This document shows positions 41,603 through 52,576 of a stretch of DNA of 64,000 nt, piece by piece. Origin of the DNA: Trifolium pratense (Eukaryota; Streptophyta; Magnoliopsida; Fabales; Fabaceae); contig NC_060060.1 in the NCBI RefSeq assembly GCF_020283565.1, positions 74,032,353-74,096,352 of the forward strand, written 5' to 3'. Each line of letters begins with the position of its first letter. Positions within the stretch are counted from its first letter, which is position 1. The notes below the pieces were generated by a model, which had not been told where the DNA came from, did no database searches, and was given only the letters and a program-made list of their open reading frames with translations. A program made the translations under genes and the position numbers.

Positions 41603-43251
41603 ATGGAGGAAATTTCCAAATTGGTAAGATTTCAGTTTTCTTATTTTATCAATGATAATAACTATTCATTCGCTTTTATTAAGAATGAATGTGTTATTTA
41701 TTATGGGAGATTCTTGGATTTTGTAGGATTTGTCGTCATCATGTTCTTCTTATTATGGTTGTGGAGATCATGGTTTTGAAATGGAGCAAAAGGGAATGTC
41801 GATTTTGGATCAGGTAAATTCTTCTTCATCATCATCATCATCATATCAATACACAATGGAGAAAGCTGAAAGCTATGTCATTGATATGGATGCATTCTCT
41901 TCCGGCATCAATAAAGATAGTACCAATTCAAATTCCAGAATTTCGGTATGCATCTCTCTCTCTCTTTTTCCTTCAACAAAAATTATTTTCTTATTTTTGT
42001 CTGACTTTATTTAATATCTCATGGTTAAACTCTGGATTACTGGACCCTAATAAAAAAACTTATTTTCTTGTTAAATTAAAAAAAGCTTACCTAATCAGAA
42101 AGGTTCTAAATGATGAAATGTTAGCATTTTGACGGTGGTTGTAAAAGGAGATATACATGCAAGTATTGTGATAGGTTTGAGAGTAAAAAATAGAATACCT
42201 AATCTCTTTGCATGAAAGAGATATTTTAACGGGTTACGGGGATGTATCTACATGAGACATTGAGACACTCCTACGCTCAAGTAAGTATTCAGGTGAAGTG
42301 ATAGGTTTGAGAGTAAGAAATAGAATATCCTGCCCTTTTACGTGAAATATGAAGGGGGTGTCCGTGTACCTACAAGATACTCCGACGCTTAAATAAGTAT
42401 ATGCGTGAAATGAAATTTTTGAGGGTAAGAAATAGAATACCGACACCCTGAAGTTTTGTTTTTTTGTTGCAGAGGAGCCTTTCGAGGAAAGGATCTCAGC
42501 GTGTGGGCGACAGGAAGATAAATGGCCTTACAACGCTTCAAATTCATGATAATAAGGATTGCTTATCTGCTATGTGCTCACCAATAGGTATCAAAACACA
42601 CACTCCAATTATTTTGTACAGATCAATATTCCTGTAGTTACATATTGAAAGTTTGATATACAGTATATGAATTATGACATGGTTGGTTATGAAATGGTAG
42701 TATGCAAAATGATTTATTTATGTTTTAATATATTAATGTAAAAGTGAAACCATTTTTGTATATATATAACTTATAAGCAAAATAGTACATGTATTTAACT
42801 GAAATTGAGCAAAGGATTATGTGTGTATCATTGAAGTGTTGTAGCTACTCATTCAGGTACGCCGATACTGCCCGCAGCAATGGCAGTGGTGTCCGCGGAT
42901 CATTCCATCAACCCACACGCCCATCAACAGAGTAACATTGGCGGCACCACCACCACCACCACAACCACCACCACCGAAGGCAGATCATCCTTAACTCGCA
43001 GAAATAGTTTCATACGATCTTCTTCATGGACAGTTGATCCTAAAAGGGTTCTCATTTTCTTTGCCACCTTGTAAGATCCACCTACTATACATTTTATAGT
43101 TGCATCTTTTCTACTTTGCCATTTTCCATTAATTGTTTGATTCTGAAACAGGTCAAGCATGGGAACAATGTTGCTGATATACTTCACTCTCGTTAGCAAT
43201 AAGCAAAATGCAGATGAATATGTGGGTCATTTAGGAGGAAGTAGTGAGTGA
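41603..43251 (+). CDS. Uncharacterised plant protein with one C-terminal TM helix
   Basis: Five exons, 41603-41623, 41727-41945, 42473-42587, 42857-43070 and 43152-43251, join in frame to 222 residues. The N-terminal half is Ser-rich and has no recognised domain. A basic RSLSRKGSQR block follows. A poly-Thr run (about 10 residues, encoded by an ACC repeat) precedes RRNSFIRSSSWTVDPKR and a single hydrophobic helix, VLIFFATLSSMGTMLLIYF. The tail is short and acidic. Similar small plant proteins with an NSF-RSSSW-TVDPKRV block exist, to my knowledge without assigned function. The topology suggests a tail-anchored membrane protein (inference). It converges with the GA2ox gene; the stops are 371 bp apart. 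Exon 1 is only seven codons, so the start is the least certain part. Confidence 0.75.
42165..42445. repeat. Three diverged tandem units in an intron
   Basis: About 130-bp units share gataggtttgagagtaag, aaatagaatacc and actcctacgctcaagtaag or close variants. They lie in intron 2 of the 41603 gene. Confidence 0.65.
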
Positions 43252-43355
43252 AACCACCCACTTACATATTACTACACAATCTCATAACTTAGAATCTCTA
43301 ACCAAATGGTAAATTGACACACACACACAGCCAAACTATCTCAAACCCGTATTTG

Positions 43356-43526
43356 CTGCCGTCACCGGCGGCACGCATTCACGCAGTCAGGGAATCCGCG
43401 AGCCACATATCAAACTCGGTAATTTTAGTTTTTAAAGAAAATTAAAATCTACTTAAAGTCAATGACCGCAGGGAATCCCCTGACTGCACCAATGCGTGAA
43501 GTCAATGACGGCAGAGAATCCAGGTT
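43356..43526. repeat. Imperfect inverted repeat between convergent genes
   Basis: Arms of about 45-50 bp (ctgccgtca ... acgcattcacgcagtcaggg, and in inverse ccctgactgcaccaatgcgt ... tgacggcag) flank an AT-rich loop of about 70 bp. It could be a small fold-back MITE or could fold in read-through RNA from either gene. Confidence 0.65.
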
Positions 43527-43622
43527 CGTTTCTGTGTATAATGATCTCTTCAAAAAGGTGTTGGAATACTATATACCCACAATAATGGTATGCTGATCAT
43601 ATACTATGTACTACATAGTTCC

Positions 43623-45967
43623 TTAATTTATGAGAAACCTAGGTAAGCCTATTTTGGTGCCTAGTTTCTGAACATCATCACGAACTTGTTTTCTGTATTC
43701 TTCAAAGCTGAATTTCCTGTAAACAGAGGGCTCTTTACAACTCCTTATCACAGTGTCATTTGAAGGGCATAAGAAATAAGCCACTGAGAACCTTTCTACT
43801 TTTGGATTTGTCACAACTCGATGCACAACACTCTTATACACTCCATTGCTCCAAGCCTACATGTATTCATTGCATACAACATTAATTAAAACAAACTAGA
43901 AATAATTTGGCTTAAATGCAGTTTTGATCATCCGATTTTGTCTCATTTCTGATTTGGTCTCTCGATTTCTAAATCCACCAATTAGAGAGACCGTGATCAT
44001 GAATGAGACCAAATATAATGACCAAAACTTCATTTTAACCGAATAATTAATATAAGTACCTGAAATAAGTCTCCAATGTTAATTATAAGAGCATCAGGGT
44101 TTGGTTTAACTGCAACCCATTTTCTGTCTTTGACTAATTGTAAACCTCCAACTTGATCTTGATATAATATGGTGAGGAAGTCACTATCTGTATGTGGCAC
44201 TAGGCCATGAATCCTAAAATCAATTGGACATGGAAGATATCTGTTCAATCTAAGATAACATGTGTTGGGCAAGCAATTCTCCTTAAAATAAGTTGATTGG
44301 TGACCCAATTTCTCTGCCAGGATATCAGCTAAAGTTTGTGCAAGGTTTGAAACTGTGGTAGCAAATTGTTCCATTATTGAACTGCAAATATGTGTGCATC
44401 CAAAAAAGTTAGTTAGGCTAATTTGGTTTATCACATTTGTCTATGGTAACAAAACTTACAAGCAGAATGTTAAAGAAAAATTAATATGTGCACATTTCTT
44501 CAATCATTAATTGATTTAATACTGACAAAACAAACATCAATTCCACTTGTCCATCAATTCCACTTGAGAATGACACTTTGAGTCCACTTGTGGAAATAGG
44601 GAACAAAAAAGAAGTGCATGATGAGTGATGAAAAAGTAGAAAGAAAAGGACAAGCTAAACTTAATAAGATTGAGACAAAGTAAGGTGGTCCAAATAGAAA
44701 TGAAATTGGACTTAGATTATTATATAATCTTTTGAAAATTAAACAACCCCACCCCTACCACTACATTCCTGATAGACCCAATTTTTTTTGATAATTAAAG
44801 ACCCAAAAATCTTGTTTACGTGAGGTCTCCATTATCTCTCCATAATTTGAAGATATTTACTTCAAACAATTAATGAGAATTAGTTATATAAATAAATTTA
44901 TATATAATATTCACAACTAATTTTTAACTAGCTTTTACTTTACATGTATATAAAATTATCATTAATTGTTAATTATTAGGTAAATACCTTTATATTACCA
45001 AGGGGGTAGTTTAGAAAAAAGAAACAGAGGCTTTTGAGAAATGGGCCGAAATAAAATGCCCGATTGCTTTTAACTATAATAATAGTCATATTTGTAGGCT
45101 TGTGTAATTGACCGTTTTATACTATTAATTAACATGGATGACGTGAGTTTGTTCACAGATTCATACTTTTGATTTTCAGCGAATTTGAATTTGTATTACA
45201 TCGATGTATTCTATCAATATGAATGAGTGAATATTATTTATTTTTAGTCAAAAAAAGAAGATAAACCTAACACCATAGAGCTGTCAAAACTGGACCGGAT
45301 TAATGGATCGGTTCATTAGCCTACAGGTTTGGACGGATTGAACCTCAAAAAACTAATCAAATGCAACAGACTATTTTGACTCAAGCCCATGTAGTCCATA
45401 TGAAAAATGGGCTGAGCCAGAGCCGACCCATTATAAAAAAAAAATTATGTCATTTTTGTGAAACTAATTTCAATAAAAACATAAAACGTTATCATCTAAT
45501 TGAAAAATTATTATAAAAATATAGTTAAATGGGTAAACTTAATAAAAAGGTTATATTTACGTAAAACTTTAAAAAAATTAAGTTTATAACATTAATTTGA
45601 ATTAATTTTTTTTAATAGGAATAAAACTAGAGTTTAATTGATATTTAGTACTGATGTAAAAATTATTTACACTTGTATACAATTTTTTTGAACCAACACT
45701 TATATACAATTATATCTCAATAAAATTGATAATTAAGAAACTAATACGTCAAAATGACATACAAAAATATTGAATAAACGGAAAAAATAAAATAAAATGG
45801 GTTGGGTTGACCCATTGGCCCACATGGCCGATATGGACCGGATTCATTAATGTATAGCTTAATAGTAATTGGGCCAGGCCAATCTAATTCATATATATAG
45901 TCTGGTCCACCAGATCGGTCTGGGTCGGCCCATTTGACAGCTATACACCTTAGAATTGCCGAGATAA

Positions 45968-46033
<66 letters not shown>

Positions 46034-46948
46034 CAAACTAAATTAACTAATATCATTTAATTTAAGGAACTAAATTAGTGTTTCATAGATTTGGAGATTA
46101 CAATTTCAAAGACTATAATACCGATTTATTTGAATGAAGCTTACACATTTGGATTTGAATAGATATCAAGACAAATTACTATGAAATAAAAATAATGCAT
46201 ATCCAAACTAAAGAACTAAGAATAAGATGTTTTTTAAGTCAAAGAAAAATAAGATCATGGTTAGATAATTAGTGTATATATATTAATATGGGTCATGCTA
46301 ACCGGTGCCCCCGGGGCATTGGTTAAGGAAACCAAAAAAGGAAATTTTAAAATAAAAAATAACACTTTTTAGATTTTCGAGGCGTTGACCGCACAAACTT
46401 CAATATGATATTACTATATTTGGTTCCTTAAACAGTGCCCCAGGGGCATTGTTTAGCATTTTCCTATTAATATTAGTAGTGAGAACATACCTAAGATGAG
46501 TGTTTGATCCGGTACTTGATTCTAGTATATCAGTTAAGGGAATATGAAATGCTTCTGACCAAGATAACTGTTTAATGCATGTGGCAGTTGGTGTTCCCCA
46601 ACGGTAACTACCAGAAGATAAATTCAAGAACTTGTCTTCTTTTCTCTTCTTATCAAATGGTTCCTTGAAAACCTTCTCTTGTTCATACCTTAATCTCTTC
46701 AAAATGTCACTTGAAATTCCATGATTTACAACTTGGAAGAAACCCCAATCCTGTGAAGCCTTTGCTATCATAGACTTGCACTCTTCATTCGCCACGTCGT
46801 TGATTTCATTTAAACGGCTAAGATCAATCAATGGAAGCTCACATTCACCATCCACCATTATTAACTCATCATTAATAATATTTTTGGTCTTGTTGAATAG
46901 GTTCTTGTATGTTTCTTCAAATGGTGGGTCTGAATTAATGGAGTCCAT
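43623..46948 (-). CDS. GA2OX8: Gibberellin 2-oxidase, C20-GA class (GA2ox8-like)
   Basis: Three exons, 46948-46491, 44381-44060 and 43856-43623, give 337 residues. The protein is a 2-oxoglutarate/Fe(II) dioxygenase: an N-terminal DIOX_N region (LPLIDLSRL, WGFFQVVNHGIS), then iron ligands His216 and Asp218 (HTDSDFLT) and His272 (SVVHRV), and the 2-oxoglutarate-binding Arg282/Ser284 (ERFS). The blocks SYRWGTPTAT, QLSWSEAFHIP and ILYQDQVGGLQL match my memory of Arabidopsis GA2ox8, the class that 2-hydroxylates C20 gibberellins and so lowers active GA. The enzyme is expected in the cytosol. The ATG giving MDSINSDPPFEE was chosen because it matches the family N-terminus; upstream Mets in frame add a non-conserved stretch. 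Intron 1 is 2.1 kb and holds a hAT-like element, a microsatellite and a MITE. Confidence 0.93.
45276..45943. mobile_element. hAT-like non-autonomous element in GA2ox intron 1
   Basis: The ends tagagctgtcaaa and (in complement) tagctgtcaaa, with ggcccat and gggtcgg subterminal blocks, are typical of plant hAT elements and similar to 4508-5872. The flanking octamers taacacca and tacacctt match only loosely. No transposase is encoded. Confidence 0.65.
45969..46030. repeat. (TAA)n microsatellite
   Basis: About 20 TAA units in GA2ox intron 1. Confidence 0.95.
46292..46466. mobile_element. MITE with 40-bp inverted ends
   Basis: The left end catgctaaccggtgccccc ... ggttaaggaa is mirrored by the right end ttccttaaacagtgcccc ... 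gtttagcat. It lies in GA2ox intron 1, just inside the exon 1 donor. Diverged relatives lie at 12886-13055 and probably at 56320. Confidence 0.7.
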
Positions 46949-49755
46949 GCTGATATATATATATATCATATGAAATGTCAAATGAGTGAAATAGCTAATT
47001 GATTTCTTTGAAGAAATTATATAAACAAATGAAAAGAAGATATGGACAATCAATTGTTTTTTCTGTTTATTTCTTCTTCGATGAAAACGTTTTAGACCTT
47101 GGAGACAAAGGTAGATTACATGTCTTTTTGTTGAGACAAATTGATCCATATATTCACTTTAATTATTAATTATAAATTTTTGAATAAATTAAATATATCA
47201 AAATTTATGATAAAAAGAAAATATTAATTTTTATTTCATGAACATAATAATATAAAAAAATTTAGTAAAATTTAAGTAAATTGAGTTTCAGAGACTTACC
47301 GGAACGAAAAAAATCTCAAGACTCATAAAACACAGATAGAGGTATTAAAATTTTATCCACCAACAATTACTCAAATTAGCATCAATAGCAAAAATAGATA
47401 TAAATATTTCGCAATTAAAATAAAAGGAAGCAACCCCTTCCTAAATAATTTGATGTATGAGTATGATAATCTGATTAAAGCATTATTATATATGATGATA
47501 ATGTAATTAAAGAAGTGAAACAAATTTGTATTTAATGAAAAATGTGTGTGTGTGCTGGCTTAGCATATCTATAACGTACGTATATATCTAGGACTAAGAA
47601 ATTGCGTCTATCTCAAGTCTCCAACTAAGCTATAATATGCAAAAGTTACAAAAGAACTTGGACAAAGCAGGGTAACAAACAAACAAACAAACCTCTGTCT
47701 TTGTTTGTGTTGATGATGATGAATGAAGAGTTTTAGATTTTTCGATAACATATTAAATTTGTGACTACTTCGAAGTGTCTAGACTAGATCCTTCAATTAT
47801 TTCATCATCTTCTCATGTCTAGAAATAATGCAAATTGTTGTAAATCAGATAAAACATATTGGTATGGGACCAATTAAATATTGTCAAAACCTTGTGATTG
47901 GATTGGTTGACTTATGAATTAATAATAAAAAAAATTATAAGGACAAACATCTCCATGGACCATGCTATAGTTGGTTGATTAATTAAGAACCTTATAAGAA
48001 GTTATTATGTTCCGGGAGTTATAAGGTTGGTTAAGTAGCTAAGAAATAGAGTGACGTGTCTCTGGTTCAATTTTCACTTTCACTAAAAAAAAAACTACCA
48101 ATTAACAATTAGCATATTTTAATATTGAATTATCAATTAGCATATTAATATTGGCCATTTTTTAAAAAAAGCTATTTGATTCTTGATATTCTTTGCACAC
48201 TTGCATGTGCGATTGCACCCCCTAAACATGATCAAAGATTGCCACTTAATCTAAGGAGAATTGTTATACTAAAGTTTTGAAACTCAATAATTACAAACAC
48301 TTCATTGACACTGTTATAAAAAAGGCTGCTGATCCTTTTGATGTAAGCTTTTACATCATTTCTAATGCTAATGCAGGGTTAACATACATCGATAAATGGA
48401 GTATAGACCAGAGTTGTATGAATGCTAATTCTAGTCTTTTTAAAAATTGTTTGGAGAGATATTTAATTTCAGCTAAAGTATAAAAATTAAAATAAGCTTC
48501 CCTAGCCAAGAGAAATTTTATATGCAAAAAGGATTACATGACATACATGAAGAATATAGGTATACAAGAAGAATAGCTATACCTATCTATGAGCATTCAA
48601 GTTGAGCTTCAGCTAGCGTATGCTATAATTAAGAATGAATGAATGAATGTGGAAGGATTGCTAGCTGATGAAATATATATAGGAAAAAAAATCATCAATT
48701 ATTGTCAATAATTTATTTTTACCAAAAAAAAAAAAAAAAAGAAGCAAAATTATTGTCAATGTATTGATAAATATGATGGAAACTTGATGATTAAAAGGCT
48801 ATGCTAAAGTGAAGACCACGCGGCTCATGGTAGCATCAGAGAATACCTATCTACTGTCTTTTTTTTTTTTAATTTTCTTCATATATTTTGATTAGTTTTT
48901 CTTTTGAAACATATTTTTTGAAGGCATGTGCATTGTTATTTTATTAATGCAAATATATATTATTATTACATGGTAAAGTAAAGTAAAGGAAACATATGGA
49001 AGGATTGATTTAGTGGTAGGAACTAAACAAACATATACACATGACATGTGTTTTTGGACTTAAACATATAGGAGGTTTAAATCCAAAAGATACATCTAAT
49101 ATCATAACTTAAGTATCATATTGATTTATCCATTTAATGTAAGACTTCTAATATTCTCACATTTTTTAAGAGCTGACGTCCACAATGATTTATACTGTAT
49201 CAACTCTGATCTGATGGTATATAGCAATTTTCTTTTTGACGAATTTACTCACCTATCGGTACTCGGTGGAGTACCTTAATCCAACTTATAGATAATTTTT
49301 TTATGTAATTTAGCTCTCAATAAAAACATCAATGTTATAGTTATAGAAATTGATATACTCTACTTTGAAGATAGATAAGCCTCCTAAAAAGAGAAAAAAA
49401 CAAGAAGAAAAAAGTAATTTGACATTTCAAATGATCATCTCTTCATTCCACACATTGAGCCTCTCCGGCCAATATCATAACAGTGTGATTAGACAGAATA
49501 TAACATAATTCAATTATATGATGTTATGATTATTCTGAAAATAAATGATTACCTTTGTCAATTTCTTCCAATCATGAACGGTCTCTATTTGATGTAACGT
49601 GAAGAACATGGAGGGAGACTTGGAAGAATGAGAACCATACTCTCGTGTATGGTGCAATGCGATTTTGAAAATTCAAATCGCCTAATTTTACACATGTGCG
49701 TGTTACTGTTATTGCCGTCATTTACTCATGTGCTTGTTACTGTACTTGTAATATA
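46949..49755. other. Intergenic DNA upstream of GA2ox
   Basis: AT-rich, no recognised gene. A SINE-like piece (A box ggttggttaag, B box tggttcaattttc, A tail) lies at about 48010-48095. A 17-A run at 48724 may be another retroposon tail. Confidence 0.4.
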
Positions 49756-49880
49756 CTCCCTCCGTCCCAAAATATACGCAAAAGTGGGTTAAAGAAACTT
49801 GATGTATTTGGTTAAAGATTTAGACCAAATACATTCATTTTTGTTGACCAACTTTTATTTATATTTTGAGATTGAGGGAG
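49756..49880. mobile_element. Stowaway-like MITE
   Basis: A 125-bp element with inverted ends ctccctccgtcccaaaatat and (in complement) ctccctcaatctcaaaatat, flanked by TA on both sides. The ctccctccgt terminus and TA duplication are diagnostic of Stowaway (Tc1/mariner) MITEs. Confidence 0.88.
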
Positions 49881-49987
49881 TAAGTGGTATCCAAATTCCT
49901 TTTCAACTCATTTTTTCATGTTGTCTTATGTCGTCAACATCTCAACCGTCCATTCATTTCTCACTCTCTCTAAAATTCGTGACTTGG

Positions 49988-50310
49988 TATTCAAAACTAT
50001 ATCAATTATCCCAAAAATTTAAGCTGTTAGGATAAAATAAATCACATTAATAATTTTATATTATTTTTAACACGTCCCCTCATGCAAGAGCCCACTTGGA
50101 CTTGAAGCGTGGATAATGCATAGGTCCACCTACCATAAGCTTAAATTCCACTTTTTAATTAGAAAGTGAGGGGGAGTGAAGATCGAACTCTAGACCAATT
50201 AGTCGTAAATTAGTCGTAGAGACTCTGATACCATGTCAAATAACTAATTATCCCAAAAGTTTAAGCTGTTAAGAAAGAGCCACATCAATAGTTTTATATT
50301 ATTTCTAACA
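49988..50310 (-). mobile_element. TRIM (miniature LTR element), about 320 bp
   Basis: The right LTR (50234-50310) starts TGTCAAATAACT and ends CTAACA. The left copy (about 49988-50072) is diverged but shares aattatcccaaaa and tttaagctgtta. The tRNA-Met primer site is in complement beside the right LTR (gactctgatacca, 50221-50233). A polypurine tract in complement (cgtcccct) is beside the left LTR. The interior is about 160 bp. No target duplication was confirmed. Confidence 0.7.
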
Positions 50311-51135
50311 AAAACATAGTATTTGAAATTGATTCTCTCTTTATGATATGGTTAAGAAAGGCCATACAACTTGTACTCCATCTTCTCAATGAAATATTGT
50401 TGGTGCTTTATAGTAATGATGATTGGATTAGTGGTATTTGCTTTTCGCCTAGATAGACCAATATATGCTCACTTACTAGCTTAGAGCGGCCATTCGGCTC
50501 AGTTTACTATTACTGTTGTTGATCATGTTTTAAAATTGTGCTTGACCCTCACTAAAATAATATTCGTATGAGGTTCGGTTCAATTTATCGGTTCACCAGT
50601 TTTAAAATTGAAATTTGTGAACAAGATTGAACCAGTTCAGTTTCTTTGGTTTAATAAGATTTTTGATCCAAACCAAACTAAATCGATTTATAAGATAAAA
50701 ATTATCTCTAGTTACTAACTAAATATATTTTAAATTATTTTTTAATTAATGTATCGACAAATATATGAGTGAGGTATGATGAAAAACGTGGCTGGCCTAA
50801 CCATATTATTCTCCAACATTTGGTCGTCGAAATTTTCAATAGGGGCAAATATATAAGACAAGGGCATGTGCATTGCCTACGCTACAAAGGACACGAAAAT
50901 CAGCACCATTGGATCCATGCTTCACTGTTCACTCGGTTGTTGGCGTTGCTACATACATAGCATTAAAATATCACAATTCGATGCATTTCTTCACTTTAAA
51001 AATACACTTAAAAATTGACTATATAAATTTTAAGAACCTTGTACTATATTTAGTTTTATTAATTACTGCTCCATAAACACTTTCTTAAATTTTTCTTTAA
51101 AATATTACTGTTTTATTTTGCTATATATATATACT
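50311..51135. other. Intergenic DNA
   Basis: No supported feature. The frame at 50769-50960 does not resemble a known family. Confidence 0.4.
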
Positions 51136-51630
51136 CAAATTGGTGACTTTTTTTTACCAAAATGATGTAGTTTTTACATTATATTATCAATCAGGTGAAT
51201 TTTAAAAAAAAATTATCAAAAGGGTGTAAGTCGTCGTTGTCATGTACGACTTACACACCACTTTTTTTTTCCTTCAGTTTATAAGCAAAGTTGTAGATGG
51301 CAGCCACGACTTTGAGTTTTTTCCTTCTTTTTTTTATTTATTTTTAATAGTTATATTTTTTTTAGCATGTGATTGCATCGTGTGTCTATTGCAATGTTAA
51401 TTGTGGTGTTTATATTTACATGTGATTTCATCCTTTTGGAAGCAAAGAGTATTGGACTTCATATTCGGGTCCAACATTAAAACCTAATTGTAATATGAGA
51501 AGACATAATAGGGGTAGACCAAATACAACTATAATACATAACAACATGGATGTAAATTTTTAAAAAACTGCACCTGTTTTATAATATAATGTAAAAACTA
51601 CACTCTTTTGGTAAAAAAAATCCAAATTGG
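51136..51630. mobile_element. Element with long inverted ends
   Basis: About 65 bp at the left (ttttttttaccaaaatgatg, tagtttttacattatattat) is mirrored at the right (ataatataatgtaaaaacta, ctcttttggtaaaaaaaa). Inside the left part is a small dyad around 51228-51256 (gtgtaagtcgt ... acgacttacac). No coding capacity. Confidence 0.65.
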
Positions 51631-51717
51631 TCTATAACAATTTGCATATAATCAATTTTAGCCCTCAACAAAAATAATACAGTAATCCCTAGCAATTACA
51701 TAGAGGTTCCATTAACA

Positions 51718-52260
51718 TGGGCGGACATGTGTGAAGCTAGGTGTGGCTATAGTCACACTAGACCAAATTTTCTTTAAAATGAAAACAATGTTGTTTTATA
51801 AAGTGAATAGAGATAAATTGTCTGTCAACAAAAACCTTTTACGCGTTTCGTTTTTTCTTTCTTCTTCCCTCAATTTTCCTCATTGCTGAACACCTTCACC
51901 AGCTCACCCCTCCTCTTAGTTTTACTCTCAAGTCAGCCTTCCCCCGTTTCTCCTCTCATAACGACGGCGTCACCCCTTCCAGTTCTAGCAAAAAATTAAT
52001 AACCGCATCTCCGTTCGCCGTTCATTGTGGTTTAATCTCCATTCGTTGTTTGCCATTTGTTGTTGACGTCAAAGGTAATTTCACTAATTTGCTTTGAAAT
52101 TAATAATGATTCCTTGCATTGTTTGGTTAATTTGGAAGGCAAAAAACACGTAAAGTGTTTTTATTGGCCGACAATTTATCTCTATTCACTTTATAAAATA
52201 TCGTTTTTATTTTATTCTTAAATTTGGGATGGGCCGGTGTGGCTATACAAGTCTGCCCAA
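51718..52260. mobile_element. TIR element carrying a possible gene leader
   Basis: The inverted ends share gggcggac/gggcagac and ataaagtgaatagagataaa, extending over 100 bp with gaps. Between them is CT-rich sequence of different composition (ctcacccctcctc, cgacggcgtcacccc) ending in gacgtcaaag/gtaattt, like a transcribed 5' leader and splice donor. It may be the element's own leader or a captured gene piece (Pack-MULE-like); both are inference. Confidence 0.55.
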
Positions 52261-52576
52261 TGCATAAGTGAGAAGAGTGGAATGAAAAACTAGAGATTTT
52301 TAAAATTACTATTAATAGTATCCCTTCCAAAATCCATCACAAACTTGAAAGTCAAGAGGTTCTCGTGTGACTTATTCTTTGCTAATATTTCGATTCTAAC
52401 TCTCCTCACTCCCTTAACTTTCATAACCTTACTCTAACTCTTCTCACTCCTCACCATTTTTCTATTTTTATTATTTAAATCTCACTTAATTTTCTCTTAA
52501 CATTAAACATCATAATTTTTTCACATTAATGTTAATTTCTCATGTTCTATCATGCAAATGAAATAATAAAAAAGAC

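Noticed and set aside
48277..48483. A 68-codon frame upstream of GA2ox
   Set aside because: Short, no motif, no splice context and in AT-rich intergenic DNA.
50769..50960. A 63-codon frame
   Set aside because: No recognisable family; a decayed element piece is as likely.
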